From: Microvirga sp. VF16
Lineage (GTDB): Bacteria; Pseudomonadota; Alphaproteobacteria; Rhizobiales; Beijerinckiaceae
Reading direction: 5' to 3'
NCBI RefSeq assembly: GCF_016864375.1
Contig: NZ_CP069358.1
Coordinates: forward strand, 124,001-188,000
Length of the DNA: 64,000 nt
Shown here: positions 7,880 to 16,920 of the stretch, one piece after another
Numbering within the stretch: the first letter of the stretch is position 1
Layout of the letters: every line of letters starts with the position of its first letter
Made by a program: the position numbers and the translations under genes
The notes under the pieces: model-generated
Seen by the model: only the letters and a program-made list of their open reading frames with translations
What the model was told of the DNA's origin: nothing
The model's database searches: none

Positions 7880-9874
7880 ATGATGACATCCACAGCTGAA
7901 CCCGGAACCGCCATCGTGAGCTCCACTCGAGAAGCAGCTGGCAGTCGGCGCGGCATGGGCCTTCTTGCGGCCCTCGCCATGCAACCCAAAGGCCTCCTCG
8001 GCCTGGCGATTGTCGGACTATGCATGGTGCTGGCCATCGCCGGTCCCTGGATCGCACCGCTGGATCCCTATGGCCAGAATTTCGCTCAGACGCTGAAAGG
8101 CCCGTCCGCGGCCCACTGGTTCGGCACCGATCAGCTGGGACGAGACGTGTTCAGCCGGGTCTTAACAGGAGCAAGAACCTCCCTCGGCATCGGGATTGGA
8201 GGTGTCGTGTTCGCGTTCCTGATTGGTGTGCCGCTTGGAATGCTCGCGGCCTATCGCGGCGGGCGGCTCGATTTTCTGCTGATGCGCGGCATCGACATCA
8301 TGCTCAGCTTTCCCGACATCGTGTTCGCCTTGGCCATCGTGGCCATCCTGGGTGCAAATACGCAGAATGTCATCTTGGCTGTCGGGATCGTTTCCGTCCC
8401 TGTTTTCGCCCGCACGGCTCGCGCCGTCACACAGAGCACCCTAGCCGAACCCTATGTCGAGGGAAGCGTCTCTCTGGGCTGCTCGCCCTTGCGAGTCATG
8501 ATACGGCATGTGCTGCCGAATATCGCAGGCATCCTGCTTACTCTCGCAAGCCTCCTGTTCGCGACGACGCTCCTTTCAGCATCGGGGCTCTCGTTTCTCG
8601 GCCTGGGAACCCAACCGCCGGAGCCGGAATGGGGAACCATGCTGGGCGAGAGCCGATCCTACCTGCGCTCCCATCCGCACCTTGCAACGTTCCCAGGGCT
8701 CTGTCTTGCCCTCTCTGCGCTGGGCTTCAATCTTCTGGGAGAGGCTCTACGTACTGTCTATGACCCTACAGCCGTGCACAGCCGATCGAAATTCGGCTCC
8801 ATCTTCTCCGATCTGATCGGCAGAGCAAGACCAGCCCACCCAAACCCGGTTCGGGATCACTCCGACACCGACCCGGCACTCAAGCCCATTGAAACGAAGG
8901 ATCTCCGGGTCGCCTTCCTCCCATCAACAAACCCGATCCAAGTCGTCCGGGGCATCAGTCTCGCCGTCGAGAAGGGGCGAACCCTAGCCATCGTGGGCGA
9001 GTCCGGATCCGGCAAGAGCACACTGCTGCGTGCTGTTGCGACGTTGTTGCCACGTCAAGCCGGGATCATCGGCGGCAGCGCTTCGATTTCCGGTACTGAG
9101 CTTCGCGGCCTCTCGCCGAAAGAGGTACAGGAGCTGCGTCGCAAAAAGATCGGGGTCGTCTTTCAGGATGCGGCGAGTGCACTGAACCCAGTCCTGACGG
9201 TCGGCCAGCAGCTCGAGGAGGCTATTCGGCAAGGCACCTCGCGTTCCTCCGCCGAGGCCCGCTCCCGCGCCATAGCGTTGCTCCAGGACGTCAAGATCGC
9301 CGATCCAGAACGCCGCTTGGATATGTATCCCCATCAGTTCTCAGGCGGCATGAAGCAGCGCATCGTCATCGCCATGGCGCTTGCTCAAGATCCCGATGTG
9401 CTTCTCGCTGATGAGCCGACCAGTGCCCTCGACGTCACCGTCCAGCAGCAGATCCTCGTCCTGCTGCGCGAGCTACAGCGCAGTCGCGGCATGACGATGC
9501 TGCTTGTGACGCACGACCTCGGCCTGGTCGCACGTTATGCCGACGACGTCGGAGTGATGTACGCGGGCGAACTGGTAGAGTTCGGAACGGTCGATGAGGT
9601 TCTGGTGACTCCAGCCCATCCCTACACCGTTGCGTTGAAGCAGTCCTCGCCGGGGCTCTCCGAACACGGAAATCGCGTCCGGCTGCAGGCGATCTCCGGA
9701 GAGCCGCCTTCCGTGGACCGTGTCCCCGAGGGGTGCCCCTTCGAACCGCGGTGTCATTTTTCACGCAACCGTGGCCGCTGCCGCAGCAAGAGCCCCAAGC
9801 CCCGCCTTGTTCTGGGGAGAATGGTTGCCTGCCATTTTGCAGAGGAGTTGGTCAATGCGCCCGCATCTCGTTGA
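7880..9874 (+). CDS. Fused ABC transporter permease-ATPase (DppC-DppD type)
   Basis: One 664-residue chain joins the second permease (about residues 1-300) to the first ATPase (about 330-664). The permease half has LDPYGQNFAQTLKGPSAAHW with FGTDQLGRDVFSRV and the EAA-type loop YVEGSVSLGCSPLRVMIRHV. The ATPase half has Walker A GESGSGKST, signature FSGGMKQRIVIAMAL, Walker B VLLADEPTSALD and the C-terminal oligopeptide-transporter motif with cysteines (GCPFEPRCHF). No stop separates the halves and the linker (about residues 300-330) is hydrophilic. The ATG at 7880 follows GGGAGG; an upstream start would overlap dppB. Such fusions occur in rhizobia and actinobacteria. Confidence 0.93.
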   Translation: MMTSTAEPGTAIVSSTREAAGSRRGMGLLAALAMQPKGLLGLAIVGLCMVLAIAGPWIAPLDPYGQNFAQTLKGPSAAHWFGTDQLGRDVFSRVLTGARTSLGIGIGGVVFAFLIGVPLGMLAAYRGGRLDFLLMRGIDIMLSFPDIVFALAIVAILGANTQNVILAVGIVSVPVFARTARAVTQSTLAEPYVEGSVSLGCSPLRVMIRHVLPNIAGILLTLASLLFATTLLSASGLSFLGLGTQPPEPEWGTMLGESRSYLRSHPHLATFPGLCLALSALGFNLLGEALRTVYDPTAVHSRSKFGSIFSDLIGRARPAHPNPVRDHSDTDPALKPIETKDLRVAFLPSTNPIQVVRGISLAVEKGRTLAIVGESGSGKSTLLRAVATLLPRQAGIIGGSASISGTELRGLSPKEVQELRRKKIGVVFQDAASALNPVLTVGQQLEEAIRQGTSRSSAEARSRAIALLQDVKIADPERRLDMYPHQFSGGMKQRIVIAMALAQDPDVLLADEPTSALDVTVQQQILVLLRELQRSRGMTMLLVTHDLGLVARYADDVGVMYAGELVEFGTVDEVLVTPAHPYTVALKQSSPGLSEHGNRVRLQAISGEPPSVDRVPEGCPFEPRCHFSRNRGRCRSKSPKPRLVLGRMVACHFAEELVNAPASR

Positions 9875-10979
9875 GGACGAACTCCCTGAAGAGGTCATCG
9901 TCGCGCAGGATATCAGCAAGCACTTTCCCGTCACGACGGGTCTCTTCTCCCGAAACACCGGCAAGCCCATCCGCGCCGTAGACGGCGTCAGCTTTCATAT
10001 TCCTCGTGGCAGCTGCTTTGCAGTAGTCGGTGAGTCCGGCTCTGGCAAGAGCACACTGGCTCGACTCATCGTTGGGCTGCTTCGACCGACGGTCGGCGAT
10101 GTCAAGATCGATGGTCAGTCTCTGGGTGCGTGCGGCGAGGCCGAACTGCGGGTTATGCGCAGGAAGGTGCAGCTTGTGCTTCAGGACCCTCGTGCCTCCC
10201 TCGATCCACGCATGCGCGTCCATGCGGTGCTTGAGGAAGCACTCCACGTCCATAACATCGGCGCAACCCGAGGCGAGCGCCAGAGTCGTATCATGACCGT
10301 GATCCGTCAGGTCGGCCTCACCCCAGATCACCTTGACCGCTATCCAAATGAACTTTCCGGTGGGCAACGGCAACGGGTCGCCATCGCGCGGGCCATCATC
10401 TGTGAGCCGGAGATCCTTGTTCTGGATGAACCTGTCAGTGCCCTTGATGTTTCGGTTCAGGCGCAGATCATCAATCTGCTTATGGACCTGCAGGAACAGC
10501 TTGGGCTGACCTATATCGTGATTACGCACGATCTGGCGCTTGTAGGGCACATGGCCGACGCGGTCGGCGTGATGTACCTGGGCAGGTTTGTCGAAATCGG
10601 CCCTGCCGCAGCCATCTCATCGAGGCCGCATCATCCCTATACGCAAAGCCTGCTTTCAGTAGTCGCAACGACGGATCCGCGGATCGAGAAGACCCGTGAT
10701 CTCATGATCCTCGAGGGTATGGTGCCGAGCCCTTCGTCTATTCCGAGTGGCTGCTCCTTCCACACCCGCTGTCCCCTTGCCCGGAGGCTTGGCGAAGCAG
10801 CCGGCGTCGACGCTGTACAGAGGCCATTCGGACGGCTTCCGTCCCGGTGCGTGACCGAGGTGCCGGTTCAACAGGCGATTCCGGATGAAGGTACTCTTGT
10901 GACCTGCCATTTCGCAGGTCGTCGATGTGCCCGCGATGAGAACTCACACCCGCTTCCATCAAACAGGAGAAAGTCATGA
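9855..10979 (+). CDS. ABC transporter ATP-binding protein, DppF/OppF-like
   Basis: Second ATPase of the importer, 374 residues from the ATG at 9855, which follows GAGGAG and overlaps the fused gene by 20 bp. Walker A is GESGSGKSTL, signature LSGGQRQRVAIARAI, Walker B ILVLDEPVSALDVSVQ, and the H-loop is VITHDLALV. The C-terminal peptide-transporter motif is present as GCSFHTRCPLA. Its stop overlaps the start of the next gene as ATGA, tying the transporter to the catabolic enzymes that follow. Confidence 0.94.
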   Translation: MRPHLVEDELPEEVIVAQDISKHFPVTTGLFSRNTGKPIRAVDGVSFHIPRGSCFAVVGESGSGKSTLARLIVGLLRPTVGDVKIDGQSLGACGEAELRVMRRKVQLVLQDPRASLDPRMRVHAVLEEALHVHNIGATRGERQSRIMTVIRQVGLTPDHLDRYPNELSGGQRQRVAIARAIICEPEILVLDEPVSALDVSVQAQIINLLMDLQEQLGLTYIVITHDLALVGHMADAVGVMYLGRFVEIGPAAAISSRPHHPYTQSLLSVVATTDPRIEKTRDLMILEGMVPSPSSIPSGCSFHTRCPLARRLGEAAGVDAVQRPFGRLPSRCVTEVPVQQAIPDEGTLVTCHFAGRRCARDENSHPLPSNRRKS

Positions 10980-12187
10980 CGACTGGAGCAACCGCTGCCG
11001 ATATCGTGATCGTCGGCGGAGGAATTTATGGTACGAGCCTTGCCTTCGAATTGGGCAGTCGCGGATACAGTGTCATCCTCCTGGAAGCCCATGAAATCGC
11101 CTCTGGCGCATCGGGCGGACCCGGAGAACGCGGTGTTCGTGCCAATGGTCGGGACATCCGCGAATTACCCGTCATCTCGCAGGCTCTGGAACGCTGGCAG
11201 AAGTTCGAATCCGAGATCGAAGGAGGTGTCGGCTACCGGCGGGTCGGCGGCTTGCAGGTGTATGATGCGCCTTACGGCTACCGCGAGCACGAAATCCGTG
11301 GCCGCATGGAGGCTCAGGCGGCCATCCAGACACAATTAGGAACACCAACTAGCGTTCTCTCCAGAGATGAGGTCCTGGAGAGGGAGCCGGAAATGACGCG
11401 CAGCATCATTGGCGGACTCTATTGCCCCAATGATGGCGTTGGTGACCATACTTTTGCGACACGCCAGTTCGCTACGGCAGCCGAGCGCGTCGGTGTCACT
11501 ATCCGATCAAAGGCAAGGGTGATCGAGATCATCAAGCAGGGATCTACGGCAAAGGCAGTTCGCATCGAGAACGGCGAGGTGATCACCGTCGGCAGCAAGC
11601 TTTTCCTGCTGTGCAACGCTGGCGTTCCGAAACTGTTGTCGCCCATTCTCAACCCACACGAGGTGCCCCACGTGTGGAATTTGATGCCACAGATGATGTA
11701 CGTGACGAACCCTGAGAACCGAACGGTCAATCACCTGTTGTCGCATGCGCATCGCCGGCTTGCCGTCAAGCAATTGCCGGATGGCACCGTCATGCTCTCG
11801 GGAGGAGTTAGTGTCACGCATGAAAACGGCAGGGTCGCGCAGGGCTCCCTCAGCTCTACCGCCATCAATCTAACCGACGCGATTGCGACTCTGCCATTCC
11901 TCGACAGGTCGGAGTTCCTGAAGGTTGACGCGACTCGAGTCGAGACCGTCGCTCTTGATGCCGTTCCGGTGATCGGACAGCCTGAAGCGGCCGAGAATAT
12001 CTACTTCGGCTATGCCTGGTCCGGCCATGGCTTTGCGATATCACTAGGATTTACGAAGCTTTTTGCGGATTGGGTCGCGAGCGGTCGCAAGCCCCCCGAG
12101 CTTGAACCGTTCTCTCCGACCCGGTTTACTCTGGCATCGACGGCGTCGAAATCCGCCACACTGCAATCCATGGCGCTTTCTGCATGA
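10976..12187 (+). CDS. FAD-dependent amine/amino-acid oxidoreductase (DAO family)
   Basis: Cytoplasmic flavoenzyme of 403 residues in the D-amino-acid/glycine/sarcosine oxidase fold. The dinucleotide-binding motif is VIVGGGIYGTSLAFELGSRG at residues 11-30, followed by an acidic residue at the end of the second strand (LLEAHEIASGASGG). The C-terminal FAD segment YFGYAWSGHGFAISLGF is conserved. It likely oxidises a secondary amine, N-methyl group or D-amino acid. Translational coupling (ATGA) to the importer ATPase argues that its substrate is the imported compound or a product of it. Exact specificity cannot be read. Confidence 0.88.
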   Translation: MTTGATAADIVIVGGGIYGTSLAFELGSRGYSVILLEAHEIASGASGGPGERGVRANGRDIRELPVISQALERWQKFESEIEGGVGYRRVGGLQVYDAPYGYREHEIRGRMEAQAAIQTQLGTPTSVLSRDEVLEREPEMTRSIIGGLYCPNDGVGDHTFATRQFATAAERVGVTIRSKARVIEIIKQGSTAKAVRIENGEVITVGSKLFLLCNAGVPKLLSPILNPHEVPHVWNLMPQMMYVTNPENRTVNHLLSHAHRRLAVKQLPDGTVMLSGGVSVTHENGRVAQGSLSSTAINLTDAIATLPFLDRSEFLKVDATRVETVALDAVPVIGQPEAAENIYFGYAWSGHGFAISLGFTKLFADWVASGRKPPELEPFSPTRFTLASTASKSATLQSMALSA

Positions 12188-12279
12188 GCTCTGGTCGTCT
12201 GGACCGCCGCGATGCGGCCCAGGCAACACTCCGCCGAGCTGCTGCTAATCGTAATCCTCCAACCGACCGGAAAATCTAA

Positions 12280-13251
12280 ATGAGCAAAAGACTTGATCTC
12301 GATTCCAGGGGAAAGTCCGTCTTCGATCTTCGCACTCTCTTGGAGAGGCCTGATGGGCTTGCCGAAGATGTTCTCGTCAGCATCAATAACGGACCCGGCC
12401 CCAGCGTTATCCTGTGTGGCGGCATCCACGGAGACGAGTATGAACCTCAGATCGTGCTCCGGCGGCTCATTGATGAACTCTCCCCCTCGGATATTCGAGG
12501 ACGGCTCGCCATCATCCCGACACTGAACTTTCCTGCGTCGCAGAAAGGCAGCAGGCTTTCACCGCTAGACGGCCATAACATGAACCGTGTCTTCCCCGGA
12601 AAGCCGGATGGAACCGCCACGGAGAGACTCGCTGCATTCCTATACAGAGAGGTCTTTCCCTCGTTCGACCTGCTGGTGGACGTCCATTCAGGCGGCGGTG
12701 ACTTCAAGGTGGTCCCGATGATCTTCGGTTTCACGGCACCTGGCTGTCGTGTGGGCGACAGTGAGCTGGAAAGGGTGATGGAAGGCTGGGGCTACCGTTT
12801 CATTCAGTATGTGGACGGAATCGCCTCGACATCAGCGGGATCTTCGCCATCGGCTGGAGTAGCCTCGGTGGAGATCGAAGGTGGGTCGGGTGGCGACATC
12901 ACTGAACGCGATGTAGAAATCATGTATTCCGGTATTGTGCGCGGTCTCAAAAATTTCGGCGTATTAGCCGGATCAGAAGGAGCAGTTTCCAAGGATGTTA
13001 TCCGGGTCGACGTAACTGATGCCAATCAGTATATGGCCCCTACGGACGGCATCATTGAACATCGTGTCGACCTGGGCGCTGCCGTCCATGAAGGGCATGT
13101 TGTTGCATTGTTGCATCCGGTTGCTGGCGCATCGGCCGAACCGATCAAGATTCATGCATCAAAAGCAGGATATATCCTGCGCCAAAGAGCACGAGCGTTT
13201 GTGCGCAAAGGCGAACTGATCGGCAATACGGGTACGGCCCGAACCCAGTGA
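12280..13251 (+). CDS. Succinylglutamate desuccinylase/aspartoacylase (AstE/AspA) family deacylase
   Basis: Zinc-dependent M14-like amidohydrolase of 323 residues, last gene of the Opp-type operon (92 bp after the oxidase). The zinc ligands fit GGIHGDEYEPQ near residue 48 and DVHSGGGDF near residue 132; LDGHNMNRVFPG carries the substrate-binding Asn-Arg pair. The C-terminal 80 residues form the beta-barrel domain usual in this family. Relatives remove acyl groups from N-acyl amino acids, including N-acetyl-diaminobutyrate (DoeB) in ectoine degradation. Together with the oxidase it suggests breakdown of an N-acylated amino compound. Confidence 0.85.
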   Translation: MSKRLDLDSRGKSVFDLRTLLERPDGLAEDVLVSINNGPGPSVILCGGIHGDEYEPQIVLRRLIDELSPSDIRGRLAIIPTLNFPASQKGSRLSPLDGHNMNRVFPGKPDGTATERLAAFLYREVFPSFDLLVDVHSGGGDFKVVPMIFGFTAPGCRVGDSELERVMEGWGYRFIQYVDGIASTSAGSSPSAGVASVEIEGGSGGDITERDVEIMYSGIVRGLKNFGVLAGSEGAVSKDVIRVDVTDANQYMAPTDGIIEHRVDLGAAVHEGHVVALLHPVAGASAEPIKIHASKAGYILRQRARAFVRKGELIGNTGTARTQ

Positions 13252-13375
13252 CGCTGGCAGCGCCTGACACGTGGCGCGTCTGCTTGTGACAGGGTCGTGA
13301 GCCTATAAGAGATCTTCACTTGCAGCAACTGAAGCCTCGCCTCCTCGATACGGGGGGCTCTGATGCATCGACATG

Positions 13376-14174
13376 GGCGTTGTCACAGGAACTGGAGCGG
13401 AGCAGCAAAAGGGCCGATGGCCAGCCTCATTCAAGCGGCCACGGCCGCAGCTTGCCATTGCTCCGCCGCCTCGGCTCGAAAGAGGCGCAGCGTGCGGCGG
13501 GAGATGAGATGGCGCTGGAGGTTGAAGGTGTTGTAGGCGGCGGAATGAGCAGAGAGAAATCGCTGGGCTGAGCCAGCCGACTTGAAGCCCTGCATCTTGC
13601 GCTCTTGTCGGCGCACCACCTGATGCGAGGCCTCGGCACGGTTGTTCTTCCGTAAGCCCTTCTCATGGCGAGCTGAGAGGCCCAGCTCCCGACGCGCTGC
13701 TCCATAGGAAGCCAGCTTATCGGTCACGAGCACGCTCGGAGCATAGCCTTGCTTCTTTAGCAGCCGGCGCATGAGCCTCATGGCCGCGGCTTTATCGCGC
13801 TTGGGCTGAACAAGAGCGTCCAGGATCTCGCCTTCGCTGTCGACCGCTCGCCACAAAAACATGCGTCGACCCTGGATCGAGACCACCATCTCATCCAGGT
13901 GCCAGATGTCTGTCGGACGAGATCGCCGCCGTCGCAGGTTGCAGGCGAAGGCGGGGCCGAACTTGAGCACCCATCGCCGCACCGTCTCGTAGGAAAGATC
14001 CAGCCCACGTTCGGCCAGGAGTTCCTCGACATCTCGATAGCTGAGCGTGAACCGCAGGTAGAGCCAGACGGCGTGCCGGATGATCTCAGGCGGGAACTGG
14101 AGACGGTGATACGATATGAGCTGCTACCCTACTGCCCTTCGGCCCAGCCCGTCACGCCTTCCCGTGACAACGCC
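13376..14174. mobile_element. IS6-family insertion sequence, complete by its ends
   Basis: About 800 bp bounded by imperfect inverted repeats: the left end GGCGTTGTCACAGGAA and the complement of the right end GGCGTTGTCACGGGAA differ at one position in 16. It contains one leftward transposase frame. I see no matching 8-bp target duplication in the flanks, so it is either old or reached this place by recombination. A fragment of a related element with nearly the same outer end lies at 49035-49242. Confidence 0.8.
13431..14120 (-). CDS. IS6-family transposase, no standard start codon at the expected position
   Basis: The frame from the right end reads YHRLQFPPEIIRHAVWLYLR and runs to a stop at 13431, giving about 230 residues, full length for the family. 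Catalytic acidic residues fit HLDEMVV, VLVTDKL and EASHQVVRRQERKMQGF, though the last segment is usually E-H-R-rich. The oddity is the start. Upstream of Tyr-His the codons are TCG, ATA, CTC, CAG and then a TAG at 14124-14126; the first ATG/GTG/TTG-type start inside the frame is a GTG at 13980-13982, which removes the helix-turn-helix. The gene may have lost its start or use a rare one. Confidence 0.75.
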   Translation of the reverse strand, partial: LISYHRLQFPPEIIRHAVWLYLRFTLSYRDVEELLAERGLDLSYETVRRWVLKFGPAFACNLRRRRSRPTDIWHLDEMVVSIQGRRMFLWRAVDSEGEILDALVQPKRDKAAAMRLMRRLLKKQGYAPSVLVTDKLASYGAARRELGLSARHEKGLRKNNRAEASHQVVRRQERKMQGFKSAGSAQRFLSAHSAAYNTFNLQRHLISRRTLRLFRAEAAEQWQAAAVAA

Positions 14175-14198
14175 GTTCCAAGTCGCATGATGAGCAAG

Positions 14199-14954
14199 TC
14201 AGGGCTGCATAGGCTCTGACGCCGCACCTAGAAGGCCCCTCATCGTCTTACTTTTGCGGACCGAGCGGAACAGGGCAGATTGAGCAGGCACTTCTGATGA
14301 GCCATAGGCACTTTTGTATCGCGACAGGAAGGAACGATACACGCCATACTTGAAGTAGATCGGGTTCGCGTGCGTCGTATTTGGGCCCACCACGTCAGCG
14401 GTGAGGCGCCCGTTGACATACACCCGGATGAACCCGTCTGCGGCCATCGACCAGCGTGCATGAACACGGATGTCCTGCCAGCGCCCTCGAAGGTTCCGCT
14501 CACTGATCAGGGGGAAGTGTCCAAGCTTAGTCTGGTTGAGATCGAGGTAGTAGCTTGAGGTATTCGAGCCCTGCGGAATACCGTACTGAAACAGCACAGG
14601 CGGGCTTGTGACGCCTTTCTGGTGGAACTGACCCAGGGCTGTCTTGGCCGGGTAGATATTCGGGAAGTCCTTTGGAAGGTAGAAGGAAAACTCATACCAG
14701 TACTCGTCTCCCACACGGCTCGACGCGTCGACTTCCCCCAACTCTGAGCGTTCTCGATCCCTAAAGCAGTCACGCGAGGTGCAATCTCCGGGGCGCACCT
14801 CAAACCTCTGCACCGACCCTCTCCTGGATCCCGGGACCGTTGTGACGCCGTGTGGTCGATCACTCAGACTCCGCCTGAAAGGGGAAAATGCCTCGGCTCT
14901 AGCTGTCGCACTCGCTACGAGGAGCATGAGAACGATCGAGAGCAGCTTCACCAT
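14199..14954 (-). CDS. Secreted polysaccharide lyase (heparin lyase I-like jelly roll)
   Basis: Exported protein of 251 residues with a Sec signal peptide (MVKLLSIVLMLLVASATARA). The body resembles the Polysacc_lyase family (Pfam PF14099): GDEYWYEFSFYLPKDFP, GQFHQKGVTSPPVLFQYG and IRVHARWSMAADGFIRVYVN are the usual beta-sandwich strands with the conserved Gln-His pair. It probably cleaves an acidic exopolysaccharide in the periplasm or outside. The gene ends only 24 bp from the IS6 right end, but the C-terminus appears intact. The two cysteines in the N-terminal part (GDCTSRDC) may form a disulfide. Substrate unknown. Confidence 0.8.
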   Translation of the reverse strand: MVKLLSIVLMLLVASATARAEAFSPFRRSLSDRPHGVTTVPGSRRGSVQRFEVRPGDCTSRDCFRDRERSELGEVDASSRVGDEYWYEFSFYLPKDFPNIYPAKTALGQFHQKGVTSPPVLFQYGIPQGSNTSSYYLDLNQTKLGHFPLISERNLRGRWQDIRVHARWSMAADGFIRVYVNGRLTADVVGPNTTHANPIYFKYGVYRSFLSRYKSAYGSSEVPAQSALFRSVRKSKTMRGLLGAASEPMQP

Positions 14955-15106
14955 CGGACCTCACGAGCGTTTGTTCGAGTGCCAGACTTCGTAGCATAGC
15001 AGGGTGCTCGGAATTCTGCCTCGCCAGATGGTTTCTTATCGAGGACGGCCGCACCCGAGTAATCTCCGCCTGAACCAGCTTCCCAAAGCTTGAGGAGACC
15101 GGGATA

Positions 15107-15373
15107 ATGATGGGCGATCGCATAGAACGTCCTGAAGTCAGCCGGAACGGAACCGCCGCCAGCTCGGCGACCATCAGAAGTGCAGCATTCGGAACGGTCA
15201 GGATAGGAGTTTCCTCTGTAGGTGCCGTGGCATTCGGTGCCATGGCCTTGGGTGCATTTGCAGTTGGCGCTCTCGCCGTTGGACGGCTGGTGATTGGAAA
15301 GGCGCGGGTCGGCCGCCTTGAAATCGACGAGCTTGTGGTCGGCAAGCTTGTCATCAAGGACAAACGGCCATGA
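15107..15373 (+). CDS. Small pentapeptide-repeat-like protein
   Basis: 88-residue protein whose second half is nine consecutive five-residue units of the form G-x-[LA]-x-[VIFL]: GAVAF GAMAL GAFAV GALAV, then GRLVI, GKARV, GRLEI, DELVV and GKLVI. A regular five-residue period with hydrophobic residues at fixed places implies a small right-handed beta-solenoid or a membrane-inserting ribbon. The units become charged toward the C-terminus. The N-terminal 35 residues are Ser/Thr/Ala-rich without clear features. It is divergent from the polysaccharide lyase. I do not recognise a named family; function unknown. Confidence 0.6.
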   Translation: MMGDRIERPEVSRNGTAASSATIRSAAFGTVRIGVSSVGAVAFGAMALGAFAVGALAVGRLVIGKARVGRLEIDELVVGKLVIKDKRP

Positions 15374-16254
15374 GTGTAATGACAAGTTGCTATGCGCAAA
15401 GCATGACGCCATTCGGCCGCGCCGACGGGCTTGACGAGTTGCAACTCCCGAGCGCAGCCCCGGCCCCGGCGACCGGTCGCAAATAGCAAACCAAGGGGGG
15501 ATGTCACATTAACGGCGAATACTACTCAGTACTCGTCAAGGAAAAATCTCGCGCCGAGGGAAATCAACGACTTGGGCTGTGCAAAAACTGACCTTGTCGG
15601 CCAGCCCAATGGCTATACTCAGTTAATGTGCCATCCCCTTCCGAGAGATGCCCGATTCTGAGTTGGCTGTGGAGTCACGCGTCAAGAATCCATTCACAAT
15701 AGATCAATTCAGCGGTGGGAAACTTCTTTGCGCAGAATCATTTAGCTGAAAAGGCCGAATCAATTCGCATGTAAAAGCCCGGTTCCGGGCGATTCGAAGT
15801 TACGCACTGAATTCGAGATCGCCTAGTGTTCGCACCGAAGTTCGATTCGCGATCCGGCTTTATGATTCGAGAACCGCTGGTTCGATGTGGTTAAGAACAC
15901 TTAACGAAACCACCGGCGTTTCTGGATATTTGAACTAGATTCTAGACTGCCACTGACGGGCCTTTGTCCGTATGTCGGCGGATCTCCTGGCTGGTCGTGA
16001 GCGCCTCAGGGACACAGAATGCTGGATACGCGGTTATGGAATGAGATCATCGGTCCGCGGCCGTGATCAATACTCTGTTAACCATACGCGCGCGACTATG
16101 CATTGCCTGATCGATCTGGGACAACGAGCAGGTCTTTCCACGACAACAAGCGGGGCGCGCTCATGCGCCTCGTTTGGTTTCGGCACGCGTTCCAACGCAG
16201 TTACAGCCTCGTAATCACGACCACCATCGATCTGCCCAGAGTGGGAGAACTGGC
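15374..16254. other. Non-coding stretch, AT-richer, upstream of first ParA copy
   Basis: No convincing gene. The stretch from about 15650 to 15960 is richer in A+T than its surroundings, rich in TTCG/CGAA words and contains a short palindrome, GTTAAG-AACA-CTTAAC, at 15890-15905. From 16074 on it is the 5' part of a long direct repeat shared with 62291 onward. Low G+C and palindromes next to a parA-like gene could mark a partition or replication site, but no iterons are visible. Confidence 0.4.
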
Positions 16255-16736
16255 ATGAATGTTTTGGTTTTTGCTTCCCGCAAGGGCGGTTCTGGAAAGA
16301 GCACCCTTGCCGCGCATTTGGGGAGCTATATGGCCGCGCATTCTCAGCCGACGCTCCTGATTGACGCAGACCCGCAGGGATCTCTGGCCCTTTGGCATAA
16401 GGTCCGGGACACAGGGGATCTTTCGCTCCACGTCGGCACCAAGCATCTCGCGGCCACATTGGCCAAGGCGCGGCGCGATGGAGTCGAATGGGTTTTGATC
16501 GACACGCCGCCCAATGCCGAAACCGCAGTGGCCGAGGCGATTTGGCACGCAGACCTTGTCGTGGTTCCAATGCGTCCGGGGCTGTTCGATGTCGACGCCA
16601 TTCAGGCAACGATCCAGGTCTGCCGTGAGCTGAAGAAGCCTTATGCAGTGGTGATCAACGCCGCGCCGGCCAAGAATGGCTCGGATGACCCGATGGTTAG
16701 GGACGCTCGAGGGGCGATGCAGGCGCTCGATGTTCC
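16074..16736 (+). repeat. Direct repeat, copy 1 (identical core of the parA duplication)
   Basis: 663 bp matches 62291-62953 with a single mismatch (A at 16124, G in the other copy). It covers about 180 bp upstream of the ParA start and roughly the first 160 codons. Sequence on both sides is still homologous but clearly diverged, so the identical block has sharp edges inside a longer paralogous segment. Confidence 0.9.
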
Positions 16737-16920
16737 TACATGGGGCGGTCAGATTACTCATAGCCCTGAACTGTCGCTCTCCCTAGCCCACGGCGCCGGT
16801 GTTAACGAGTTCAGCTCCACGTCACCCGCATCAGAGGAGATCGGCAACCTTTGGCGAGCGCTCACAAGGAGCTTTGAGGCAATTGAGGCTATGACGGGCA
16901 AACACGCTCAATCCGCCTGA
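16255..16920 (+). CDS. ParA/MinD-like ATPase, copy 1
   Basis: Deviant-Walker ATPase of 221 residues starting MNVLVFASRKGGSGKSTLAA after GGGAGAACTGGC; longer starts lack a ribosome site. KGGSGKST carries the signature lysine of the ParA/MinD group, LLIDADPQGSLALW is the switch I/A' region and VLIDTPPNAETAVAEAI is Walker B. No N-terminal HTH, so it is the short ParA type. No parB or centromere repeats are next to it, which suggests an orphan ParA that positions a protein cargo or is a plasmid relic. A near-identical copy is at 62472-63137; the two differ mainly in the last 60 residues. Confidence 0.9.
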   Translation: MNVLVFASRKGGSGKSTLAAHLGSYMAAHSQPTLLIDADPQGSLALWHKVRDTGDLSLHVGTKHLAATLAKARRDGVEWVLIDTPPNAETAVAEAIWHADLVVVPMRPGLFDVDAIQATIQVCRELKKPYAVVINAAPAKNGSDDPMVRDARGAMQALDVPTWGGQITHSPELSLSLAHGAGVNEFSSTSPASEEIGNLWRALTRSFEAIEAMTGKHAQSA

